DNA of 10,695 bases from contig JAIPEV010000049.1 of assembly GCA_021736965.1 (NCBI GenBank), positions 1 through 10,695 of the forward strand. The letters are read 5' to 3'. A model generated the notes under the pieces. The model made no database searches. It saw only the letters and a program-made list of their open reading frames with translations, and had not been told where the DNA came from. The DNA is from Halanaerobiales bacterium (lineage in GTDB: Bacteria > Bacillota > Halanaerobiia > Halanaerobiales > M55B127). This document shows positions 1-6,431 of the stretch, piece by piece. Position numbers and translations under genes: made by a program. Positions within the stretch are counted from its first letter, which is position 1, and each line of letters begins with the position of its first letter.

Positions 1-1758
1 TTTTTCATTACTATCATCTATTTTTACTCTTACATCTTTTTTTGATAAACTTTCTTTAACTTGATATGAATAATTAAGTTGATCATCTGAAACCGGTAAT
101 ATAATAGCCTGAACAGGAGCTAACCAGGTTGGAAAAGCGCCTCCATACTTTTCAATTAACATTGCAAGAGTTCTTTCATAACAACCCACAGAGGTTCTGT
201 GAATTACATATGGTCTTTTCCTCTCATTGTTTTGATCAACATATGTCATATCAAATCTTTCTGGGAGGGCAAAGTCGATCTGTACAGTTATAATTGTATC
301 TTCCTTACCATGTACATTTTTAAACTGAATATCTAACTTTGGTCCATAAAAAGCAGCTTCTCCAGTTGCCTCAATATAGTCTAGGTCTAACTTATCTAAA
401 ATGTTCTTCATTTTTTCTTGTGAGTCTCTCCATGCTTCAGGATTGTCAATATATTTATCCTTTTTATTAGGATCCCATTTTGAGAATCTAAACCAAATAT
501 CCTCTCTAATTCCAAGAGTATCCATAATATAATCGATAAGATCGATAACCCCTTTAAACTCTTTTTCAAGTTGCTTTGGAGTTACAATCAAGTGTCCTTC
601 TGATATCGTAAACTGTCGAATTCTAATCAAACCATGCATCTCTCCAGAGGCTTCATTTCTAAATAAACTTGAAGTTTCAGAATATCTAATTGGTAAATCT
701 CTATAACTTCTTAATTTTGAATTATAGATCGTAAACTGATAAGGACAGGTCATTGGTCTTAGTGCTAATACATCTTCATCCTTATTCTCATCACCAATAA
801 TAAACATATCATCTTTATAGTGTTCCCAGTGGCCTGAAAGTTCATAAAGCTCTTTTTTGGCCATAAAGGGTGTTTTAGTAATCTTATAGCCTCTTTTTTC
901 TTCTTCGTCTTCAACAAAACGCTGAAGCAGTTGAACAACCTTAGCACCTTTAGGTTTAAGTAAAGGCAACCCCTGTCCTATAACATCTGAAGTCATAAAT
1001 AAATCAAGTTCTCTACCAAGTTTATTATGGTCTCTTTTTTTAGCTTCTTCAATTTGCTTTAAGTGTTTTTTTAGGTCTTTTTTATTAACAAAAGAAGTAC
1101 CATAGATTCGTTGAAGCATCTTATTTTTTTCATCACCACGCCAGTAAGCACCTGCAGTTTTAAGCAGTTTGTATGCTTTCACCCAGCCTGTAGAAGGAAG
1201 GTGAGGACCTCTACAAAGATCAATAAAATCACCTTGTCTATAAAAACTAAGGGTTTCATCTTCTAACTCTTCAATAAGTTTTACTTTATAATATTCTTGC
1301 TTTTCTTTCATAAGTTTAACTGCTTTATCTTTTGGTAGTTCTTTTCTTTTGATATCAAGATCAGCTTTTATTATATTATCCATCTCTTTTTCAATTTCTT
1401 CTAAATCATCAGGACTTAAGCCTTTTTCTAAATCAAAGTCATAATAGAAACCATCTTCAATAGTTGGGCCGATTGCTAACTTTGCCTCTGGGTAAATTTT
1501 TTTGACTGCATGAGCCATGATATGTGATGTAGTATGCCTATATATATCCAAACCTGCTTTGGAATCAATCGTTATAATATTAAGGTCTACATCTTCTTTA
1601 ATCAAATAATCTGAATCTACCTTTTGCCCATCAACAATACCTGCTATGGCATCTCTACCCAGACCTTTCCCGATTGAAAATGCAACTTCTTTTACAGTTT
1701 TATGCTGATCAAACTCTAAGATACTACCATCTGGTAACTTTACATTAATACCTTTCAC
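1..1758 (-). CDS. thrS: Threonine--tRNA ligase (ThrS), 3' end cut by window edge
   Basis: Cytosolic class II aminoacyl-tRNA synthetase that charges tRNA-Thr with threonine. The frame is open from a GTG at 1758 to base 1 (586 codons) with no stop. Family members run to about 640 residues, so roughly the last 50, the end of the anticodon-binding domain, are missing. Visible in order: an N-terminal TGS domain (KGINVKLPDGS...), the editing-domain motif HTTSH near residue 75, the LCRGPHLPSTG motif, and the catalytic core. The core shows the three expected zinc ligands: the Cys of RPMTCPYQF (near 336), the His of SEGH (near 387) and the His of VIHRTSVG (near 520). The window ends in VRVKIDDSNEK of the C-terminal domain. 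The GTG start is chosen because GAGGAGGG lies 10 bases upstream and the TGS domain begins there; there is no ATG. A T-box leader and a perfect promoter precede it. Identity is very secure. Confidence 0.97.
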   Translation of the reverse strand, partial: MKGINVKLPDGSILEFDQHKTVKEVAFSIGKGLGRDAIAGIVDGQKVDSDYLIKEDVDLNIITIDSKAGLDIYRHTTSHIMAHAVKKIYPEAKLAIGPTIEDGFYYDFDLEKGLSPDDLEEIEKEMDNIIKADLDIKRKELPKDKAVKLMKEKQEYYKVKLIEELEDETLSFYRQGDFIDLCRGPHLPSTGWVKAYKLLKTAGAYWRGDEKNKMLQRIYGTSFVNKKDLKKHLKQIEEAKKRDHNKLGRELDLFMTSDVIGQGLPLLKPKGAKVVQLLQRFVEDEEEKRGYKITKTPFMAKKELYELSGHWEHYKDDMFIIGDENKDEDVLALRPMTCPYQFTIYNSKLRSYRDLPIRYSETSSLFRNEASGEMHGLIRIRQFTISEGHLIVTPKQLEKEFKGVIDLIDYIMDTLGIREDIWFRFSKWDPNKKDKYIDNPEAWRDSQEKMKNILDKLDLDYIEATGEAAFYGPKLDIQFKNVHGKEDTIITVQIDFALPERFDMTYVDQNNERKRPYVIHRTSVGCYERTLAMLIEKYGGAFPTWLAPVQAIILPVSDDQLNYSYQVKESLSKKDVRVKIDDSNEK

Positions 1759-1768
1759 TTTTTATTTT

Positions 1769-1776
1769 CCCTCCTC
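1769..1776 (-). promoter_or_regulatory. Ribosome binding site fixing the GTG start of thrS
   Basis: The minus strand reads GAGGAGGG, 10 bases before the GTG at 1758. This near-perfect Shine-Dalgarno sequence decides the non-ATG start of thrS. It lies downstream of the T-box terminator, so it is present only in read-through transcripts. Confidence 0.85.
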
Positions 1777-1800
1777 AAGATAATAATAAAAAAATAGCTT

Positions 1801-1848
1801 AAAAATAAAAAAAGGCTTAATTCATCTATTCTAGAGACGAATTAAGCC
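1801..1848 (-). terminator. T-box-controlled intrinsic terminator
   Basis: On the minus strand GGCTTAATTCGTC (1848-1836) pairs with GATGAATTAAGCC (1826-1814) across a 9-base loop: 13 pairs with one G-T wobble. A U-rich run (1813-1801) follows. The 5' arm begins inside the T-box core, so forming the antiterminator disrupts this hairpin. Confidence 0.95.
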
Positions 1849-2048
1849 GCGGTTCCACTCTAATTGGTATATACCCTCTTAAATCAATAACGGTTTGAAT
1901 CCGGGTAAAAATACTGACTTTTCTTTTTACCTGCTCCAAGGTGGTTTTTAAAAGATAACTGTTTAGATACTTTCAGCCTAAGGTACCATTCTCTTTAAAA
2001 CAGTTTATCAGTCTACTTTCCTCTTCATCACATTTGATAAATATATTT
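1801..2048 (-). promoter_or_regulatory. T-box riboswitch leader of thrS (tRNA-Thr sensing)
   Basis: The minus strand carries the T-box core AGAGTGGAACCGCGG at 1861-1847, close to the consensus AGGGTGGNACCGCG. Its UGGA would pair with the acceptor end of uncharged tRNA with discriminator U. Stem I is recognisable: AACTGTTT (2005-1998) pairs perfectly with AAACAGTT (1964-1957), enclosing an AGAG bulge and an apical AGGCTGAAA loop. ACC triplets suitable as a threonine specifier lie at 1945-1943 and 1942-1940, just before TTGGAGC; which one is read is inference. A further hairpin, GGTAAAAA/TTTTTACC, follows. The core overlaps the terminator at 1814-1848, giving the usual terminator/antiterminator choice. 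Uncharged tRNA-Thr should allow read-through into thrS. The 5' end is inferred from the promoter at 2083-2055. Confidence 0.95.
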
Positions 2049-2054
2049 TTTTCA

Positions 2055-2083
2055 ATTATACAACTTAAAAATTTTGTTGTCAA
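2055..2083 (-). promoter_or_regulatory. Promoter of the thrS T-box transcript
   Basis: A perfect -35 TTGACA (2083-2078) and a perfect -10 TATAAT (2060-2055) are separated by 17 bases. Transcription should start near 2048, giving a leader of about 290 bases. The promoter lies between the stop of the ThiF-like gene and the T-box, so thrS is a separate transcription unit from the tungsten genes. No intrinsic terminator is evident between 2117 and 2084. Confidence 0.9.
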
Positions 2084-2117
2084 GATATTAAAACCATTAT
2101 CAAAAAAAGTATTTAGA

Positions 2118-2795
2118 TTACTTAACTATTTTTATTTTATCAATTTCTAAGGTTAATAAATCTATTAAGATCAATTGGTTTTTTAAAACATCTTCTCTTT
2201 TTAGATAAACCTTTAACCCCTCAATAACTTGAAGAGAAGCAACAACAGATACAACAGGAGATAATACATTTGGAGTTGAATTATCATTATTTGCCGTATT
2301 AAAGATATTTTTTAGTCTAAACTTTTCTTGAGCTAAGATTACTGCAATCTGACCATACCAGCTGTTAACACCCCCATGAATCAAAGGAATCTTATTTTTT
2401 AATGCTAGTTTTTCTAAAATAAATCTTGTTTCAAAATTATCAAGGGCATCAAATATAATATCCAGATCAGAAGGCAAAGAAATATTTTTATTAATCTTTT
2501 CATTCTTTTTAACTATCTTTGTATCTAAATCAAAGTTATCAAGGTGATTTTTTGCAACTTGAACTTTATAGTTACCAATATCCTTCCTTCCATAAAATAT
2601 CTGTCTATTTAGATTAGATAGCTCAACCTTATCATTATCATACAGGTAGATTTTATTAATACCAATCCTTTGTAACTGCTGAGCTTGGTGAGTGCCGAGC
2701 CCACCTGTACCAGCTATCATAACAGTTAGATTACTTAACTTATTATTTTCTGCAGTACTGAAAATATCTTTTTGTCTTTTTAAGTACTCTTTCAT
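2118..2795 (-). CDS. ThiF/MoeB-type E1-like adenylyltransferase without cysteines
   Basis: Predicted to adenylate the C-terminal glycine of a small sulfur carrier, here surely the MoaD-like protein encoded just upstream, as a step in making the dithiolene of the metal-binding pterin. The 225 residues show the ATP-binding GTGGLG loop (29-34), the DNDKVELSNLNRQ segment (53-65) with the conserved Arg64 and Gln65, and DALDN (116-120), whose Asp119 matches the Mg-binding Asp of MoeB. A GQIAV segment follows near 148. The protein contains no cysteine at all. The zinc-binding CxxC pairs of classical MoeB/ThiF and any thioester cysteine are absent; the first pair is replaced by EKFRLKNIF. The ATG at 2795 is preferred over a TTG at 2798 because GGAGG (2808-2804) then sits 8 bases away. 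The start lies 4 bases after the carrier's stop, so translation is probably coupled. Confidence 0.9.
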   Translation of the reverse strand: MKEYLKRQKDIFSTAENNKLSNLTVMIAGTGGLGTHQAQQLQRIGINKIYLYDNDKVELSNLNRQIFYGRKDIGNYKVQVAKNHLDNFDLDTKIVKKNEKINKNISLPSDLDIIFDALDNFETRFILEKLALKNKIPLIHGGVNSWYGQIAVILAQEKFRLKNIFNTANNDNSTPNVLSPVVSVVASLQVIEGLKVYLKREDVLKNQLILIDLLTLEIDKIKIVK

Positions 2796-2799
2796 CAAA

Positions 2800-3081
2800 T
2801 CAACCTCCGGCTGAAGGAGGAAACAAGGTTACATTATCCCCATCTTCAATTAAGGTGTCAAGTTTATCTATATGAAGTACATTTTTACCATTGATTAATA
2901 TAATGGAACCGGGCTTTATCTGCCCGGTGTCCAAAAGCTTTTCACTAAAGTAGCCCTCAAAGTCATTATCAAGTTTTTTTATTAACTCTTCTATACTAAT
3001 CGGCTGATCAATATAATAATTAATTCCTGCTGACTTTAAGTTCAACTTAAAAAGTGAATGGAACTTTACTTTAACAACCAT
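2800..3081 (-). CDS. MoaD/ThiS-family sulfur carrier protein
   Basis: A 93-residue ubiquitin-like protein. It ends in LFPPSAGG, the MoaD-type tail whose terminal Gly-Gly is adenylated by an E1-like enzyme and converted to a thiocarboxylate sulfur donor. Other fold-typical parts are ILINGKNV (61-68) and the ITLF-like strand DNVTLFPP just before the tail. There is no cysteine. It sits between the tungsten-type AOR and the ThiF-like activating enzyme, so the likely role is sulfur supply for the AOR tungstopterin, although general molybdopterin synthesis cannot be excluded. No MoaE partner is in the window. The ATG at 3081 lies one base after the AOR stop (TAA 3085-3083), with only a weak AGGT upstream, so translation probably depends on ribosomes finishing the AOR gene. 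The last codons also serve as the ribosome binding site of the next gene. Confidence 0.92.
   Translation of the reverse strand: MVVKVKFHSLFKLNLKSAGINYYIDQPISIEELIKKLDNDFEGYFSEKLLDTGQIKPGSIILINGKNVLHIDKLDTLIEDGDNVTLFPPSAGG
2804..2820 (-). promoter_or_regulatory. Ribosome binding site of the ThiF-like gene, inside a hairpin within the carrier gene
   Basis: GGAGG (2808-2804) is formed by the terminal GGA-GGT glycine codons of the carrier gene and is the ribosome binding site for the ATG at 2795. CCTCC (2820-2816), from the preceding CCT-CCT proline codons, is exactly complementary across a 7-base loop. The site could therefore be masked until a ribosome reads the end of the carrier gene. The pairing is seen; the masking is inference. 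Confidence 0.6.
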
Positions 3082-3082
3082 T

Positions 3083-4888
3083 TTAAAGACCTAAATCATT
3101 TAGTTTTTGCTTTGTAATATAGCCATCTTGTCCCCAACCTCTAAGTTCATAGTATTCTTTTAATATCTCTTTATATTTTGATAGATTACCTTTTTGTGGT
3201 CCATTTGGAATTGGTTTTTCAGTAAATCTGGCTGGAAGACTATCTTCTTTAGGTGTTATACCAGCTTCAAGGTTAAACTTCCTTTCAAGATTATATATTC
3301 TTTCTCCAACTTTCAGTAACTGTTCAGGAGAAAAATCAAATCCAACCCCACTATTTACAAGATCATTATAATCTTCAAGTCCTAGTTCAAATGAGGTGAA
3401 TAAACACATTCCAATTGAATCTATAATTGCTGTTAAGTCTTGGAATGTTTTAACCCATTCTGGTTTTCCTTTAAGTTCCTGAGGTTCAAGTTTTTCAGGT
3501 ACACCCAAGATCTCTGGAGAAATCATATAACCTCTAACATGACAACCACCACGGTTAGATGTTACATACTGAAGTCCATGACCTTGAACTCCTCTCGGAT
3601 CATAAGCAGGAAGTTCCTGTTTTTTTACTGTCATCGAAAATTCAGGATGTCCTTTTGACTCAGCAAAACGGTAAGAACCCATTGCCAGTTCATCTCCAAT
3701 ACCTTCTCTGTAAGCCATCTTTTTAGTATAGTAAATAATTGATTCCGAAGATCCAAACTTAAGCTCTGGACCATTATCTAACTCATCCTTATCTATATAT
3801 CCTTTTTCATATAGTTCCATCGCACAGGCAATTGTTGTTCCAGCTGTAATAGTATCTAATCCCAATTCATTACATAAAAAGTTAGCTTCTGTAACTGCAT
3901 GGAGGTCATCTACACCACAGTCTGCTCCAAAAGCCCAACCAGTTTCATATTCTGGACCTTCACCCTTTCTACCATTAGGGAGCTCAACTTCTCTACCACA
4001 ACGGATTGGGCAACCATAACATCCTGTATTATTAGTTAAATAGCCCTTTTCTACCAAGGCTTCACCTGAAACCTCACTTGTATATTTAAATGTAGCTTCC
4101 TGGAAGTTTCTTGTTGGATATAGTCCATTTGAATTTATTATATTGTCTAATACCTTAGTACCTAGTGCAGGTAAACCCTCACCAGTGACTCCATTTTCTT
4201 TAATTCGCTTAGTATGTTTTTTTACAACCTCCATCAACTTATCTTTATTATAATCTATAGTTTTTTGATCTGCCTTTACAATGACTGCTTTCAGATTCTT
4301 AGAGCCCATTACAGCTCCAACACCCGTTCTACCTGCTGCTCTGTTTTTATCGTTCATAATAGATGCAAATAACACCTTATTTTCTCCAGCAGGTCCAATA
4401 CAGCTAACCTTTGCGTTTGAATTTCCAAACTCTTCTTTTAATAAATCAGTACTTTGATTAACATTTTTACCCCAAATATTATTAGCATCTTTAATTTTAA
4501 TTTGATCACCGTCAATCGATAGATATACTGGTTTATCTGCTTTACCTTCAAATATAATCAAATCATTACCACTAAATTTAAGTTCTGCCCCAAAAAAACC
4601 ACCTGAATTACTACTAGCAATTGTACCTGTCAATGGCCCTTTTGTAACTACCATATATCTTCCACCGGTAGATGCAGCCGTACCTGTCAGTAATCCAGTA
4701 GCAAATATCAGTTTATTATCAGGACTTAATGGATCTACCTTAGGATCAATTTCATCATAGAGTATTTTTGAAGCTAAACCTCTACCACCCAGGTATTTTC
4801 TTACCTTGTCACCTGTTATTGTTTCCTTTTTAATCTTACGATTTGTCAAATCTACCCTTAACAAATCAATCTCACTTATAAATCCCAT
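3083..4888 (-). CDS. aor: Aldehyde:ferredoxin oxidoreductase, tungsten-type (AOR family)
   Basis: Cytosolic tungstopterin iron-sulfur enzyme that typically oxidises aldehydes to carboxylates with ferredoxin as acceptor, and in some anaerobes runs in reverse; the true substrate here is not visible. The 601 residues match the family's usual size (about 605). AOR hallmarks: GGRYMVVTKGPLTG near 75-88, AAGRTGVGAVMGSKNLKAV (184-202), the cluster motif GCYGCPIRC with Cys290, Cys293 and Cys297, then GPEYETGWAFGADCGVDD, YDPRGVQGHGLQYVTSNRGG (429-448), and the distal IGMC Cys495. The cysteine positions closely match Pyrococcus furiosus AOR (288, 291, 295, 494, from memory). The ATG at 4888 is chosen because AAAGGGGG lies 10 bases upstream and the family-typical N-terminus starts there. 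A longer in-frame start at 4954 would put 22 odd residues over the riboswitch. It heads the AOR-carrier-E1 cluster and is probably controlled by that RNA. Confidence 0.96.
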   Translation of the reverse strand: MGFISEIDLLRVDLTNRKIKKETITGDKVRKYLGGRGLASKILYDEIDPKVDPLSPDNKLIFATGLLTGTAASTGGRYMVVTKGPLTGTIASSNSGGFFGAELKFSGNDLIIFEGKADKPVYLSIDGDQIKIKDANNIWGKNVNQSTDLLKEEFGNSNAKVSCIGPAGENKVLFASIMNDKNRAAGRTGVGAVMGSKNLKAVIVKADQKTIDYNKDKLMEVVKKHTKRIKENGVTGEGLPALGTKVLDNIINSNGLYPTRNFQEATFKYTSEVSGEALVEKGYLTNNTGCYGCPIRCGREVELPNGRKGEGPEYETGWAFGADCGVDDLHAVTEANFLCNELGLDTITAGTTIACAMELYEKGYIDKDELDNGPELKFGSSESIIYYTKKMAYREGIGDELAMGSYRFAESKGHPEFSMTVKKQELPAYDPRGVQGHGLQYVTSNRGGCHVRGYMISPEILGVPEKLEPQELKGKPEWVKTFQDLTAIIDSIGMCLFTSFELGLEDYNDLVNSGVGFDFSPEQLLKVGERIYNLERKFNLEAGITPKEDSLPARFTEKPIPNGPQKGNLSKYKEILKEYYELRGWGQDGYITKQKLNDLGL

Positions 4889-4891
4889 TTT

Positions 4892-5025
4892 TAATATACC
4901 CCCTTTGAATATTTCTTCTTCTTTCCAAACACGGGAGGAAGACCAATTTCTCAATCAACCCAGTGGTTTAGTAACCATAAAACAATAACTATGCTTCTTA
5001 GGTTAAAAAACTCGAAGGTATATTA
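4892..5025 (-). promoter_or_regulatory. Moco/Tuco (molybdenum or tungsten cofactor) riboswitch in front of AOR
   Basis: Read on the minus strand. A closing stem pairs 5025-5014 with 4903-4892 (12 bp, two G-U). Inside is a long hairpin, GUUU-AACC...GGUU-AAAC (5011-4966), carrying the exact 11-nt tetraloop receptor: CCUAAG (5002-4997) opposite UAUGG (4979-4975). A second hairpin follows: CAC-U-GGG (4965-4959) pairs with CCCGUG (4935-4930), and inside it GAUUGA-GAAA-UUGGUC (4956-4941) forms a stem capped by a GAAA tetraloop, the partner of that receptor. Then comes UUUGGAAAG. From memory, the tetraloop/receptor pair and the CUCCCG...GGAAAG elements characterise Moco RNAs. No extra P3-like arm is seen, a trait proposed for the tungsten (Tuco) variants. 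The closing stem includes the GGGGG of the AOR ribosome binding site, which suggests translational repression by bound cofactor. The assignment rests on inspection, not a covariance search. Confidence 0.82.
4899..4906 (-). promoter_or_regulatory. Ribosome binding site of AOR, sequestered in the riboswitch closing stem
   Basis: AAAGGGGG lies 10 bases before the ATG at 4888 and decides that start. Its G run (4903-4899) is the 3' arm of the riboswitch closing stem and pairs with CCUUC (5018-5014). When the stem forms, the site is covered. Confidence 0.8.
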
Positions 5026-5102
5026 TATAAATTAGATGATTAACCGATAATTCCTCCATAGTTACACATATTTTTTTATATTTTCATCATACCTCAATAC
5101 AT

Positions 5103-6407
5103 TTAAGGACATTGAATTACTCCTTTAGCCCACAAACAGTCTCCACAGACTGGAAACTGATTTCCATGACAGTCTTCTTGATTGCTTTTAGACATATCAC
5201 AACCTGAACATTGAGTACATTCAGAAAAGGGAAACTCGATAACTTTTTTTCTAAAACTTTTAAACTCTTCACTGTTCCAGATAGTTGATATCTTTTCAGA
5301 CTTAATATTACCAAGAACATATTTTTTTATATGCTTTTTTCTTTCCCTAATATAACAGTCATAACTGTGCATTAATGGTACACATGGGCTAACCTCTCCC
5401 TTCCAGTTAACTGCAATACTGCCTTCTTCAACGAATTTACAGTATCCCCGATGAGGATCAAAGTCTATCTGATTTGTACTGATAGAACTTGTTTTGCCAG
5501 ATATACCTGTTATATTTTTTACTGTATCTTCTCTTAAATCTGTTGGAGGTAGATAAACCTCAGGTCGATGCATTGTCCTATCTTGAGGTTTAGATCTACT
5601 AATACTGTAAGAATAAAGGATTTCATCAACCATCTCTTCTGTATAAGGAAGTACGTTTGTTAAAAATATGAAAGAAACACCCAGTTCAATAACTAACTTT
5701 CTTAAGCTCTTTAACTCTTTAATATTAGATTTCATTAATACATATTCTAAGCCTATTTCTACATCACTTTTTCCCATTTTATCTCTTGTTTTTTTAAATA
5801 ACTTGATACTTTCTAAAACCTCTTTTAAGTCAGCACCTGATCTTATATCCGAGAAAGTTTCAGATGAGGTACCATCAATAGAAATCACTATACTATCTAA
5901 CCCTGCCTTAAGTAGTTTTTTTGATCTTTTTTCAGTTAACAACAAACCATTTGTTATTACCTGAGTATTCATATCTAAGCCTTTTGCTAGTTCAATCATC
6001 TTAGCTAACTGATTATGATATAGTGGTTCCCCAATTCCCCAAAAGCTTATCCTTTTAAGATGATTAAAGTTTTGTAAACCTTTAATTAAATTTTTATAAT
6101 CTTTAATATCCATAAATCCCATGCTTTCATCCCAGGAATGCCGAACACAAGTTTTGCAGTTTAAGTTACAGTCACTTGTTGGTTCAATATATATTTTTTT
6201 TAGCTCTGGATCGACTTTTTTAAAGTATAGGTTTCCATCCTTAACAGTAACTTTATATTTATTATTATTTAAATTTAACTTATTTATTAATTCAGCTGGT
6301 AGTTTAATTTGCCCCTCTTTGTTAATTGCAAGTTCTGTTTCCTTTAAATCTTTTTCACCAAATAGATCGGTCCTCCAATACTGTGGATTATTGATTAAAA
6401 AACTCAT
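5103..6407 (-). CDS. Radical SAM/SPASM protein, probable tungsten-cofactor oxidoreductase maturase
   Basis: A 434-residue soluble radical SAM enzyme. The cluster motif CNLNCKTC (Cys80, Cys84, Cys87) binds the [4Fe-4S] that cleaves S-adenosylmethionine, and WGIGEPL (123-129) is the GGE-like SAM-binding stretch. A cysteine-rich SPASM-type C-terminus (Cys323, 342, 351, 397, 400, 403, 413, 421, 424, 433) could hold auxiliary iron-sulfur clusters. A radical SAM family beside tungsten AOR genes is annotated as a tungsten-cofactor oxidoreductase maturase; architecture and adjacency fit that family, but the reaction is not established. Residues 25-64 (AINKEGQIKLPAELINKL...) look like an AbrB/SpoVT swapped-hairpin fold fused in front. 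The ATG at 6407 has AAGGAGA 5 bases upstream. It lies 24 bases after the DUF445 gene, so the two are probably co-transcribed. The AOR riboswitch begins about 80 bases downstream, outside its control. Confidence 0.88.
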   Translation of the reverse strand: MSFLINNPQYWRTDLFGEKDLKETELAINKEGQIKLPAELINKLNLNNNKYKVTVKDGNLYFKKVDPELKKIYIEPTSDCNLNCKTCVRHSWDESMGFMDIKDYKNLIKGLQNFNHLKRISFWGIGEPLYHNQLAKMIELAKGLDMNTQVITNGLLLTEKRSKKLLKAGLDSIVISIDGTSSETFSDIRSGADLKEVLESIKLFKKTRDKMGKSDVEIGLEYVLMKSNIKELKSLRKLVIELGVSFIFLTNVLPYTEEMVDEILYSYSISRSKPQDRTMHRPEVYLPPTDLREDTVKNITGISGKTSSISTNQIDFDPHRGYCKFVEEGSIAVNWKGEVSPCVPLMHSYDCYIRERKKHIKKYVLGNIKSEKISTIWNSEEFKSFRKKVIEFPFSECTQCSGCDMSKSNQEDCHGNQFPVCGDCLWAKGVIQCP

Positions 6408-6431
6408 CTAATTCTCCTTTCTTTTTAAAAA

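Noticed and set aside
765..947. Short minus-strand frame inside thrS
   Set aside because: It lies in another frame of the thrS coding sequence, which reads continuously through this stretch with conserved ThrS motifs.
4889..4954. Longer AOR start with 22 extra residues
   Set aside because: The extension overlaps the riboswitch, has no ribosome binding site, and is not family-like. The ATG at 4888 has AAAGGGGG at the right distance.
5022..5027. TATAAT on the minus strand as the -10 of an AOR promoter
   Set aside because: It lies within the 5' arm of the riboswitch closing stem, so a transcript starting from it would lack that arm, and no good -35 lies 17 bases upstream.
5003..5059. Possible 18-codon leader peptide on the minus strand before AOR
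   Set aside because: It has an ATG but no upstream ribosome binding site, and it ends inside the riboswitch hairpin; the RNA structure explains these bases better.
5668..6411. Plus-strand open frames opposite the radical SAM gene
   Set aside because: They are antisense shadows of a well-supported gene, with no ribosome binding site and no recognisable protein features.
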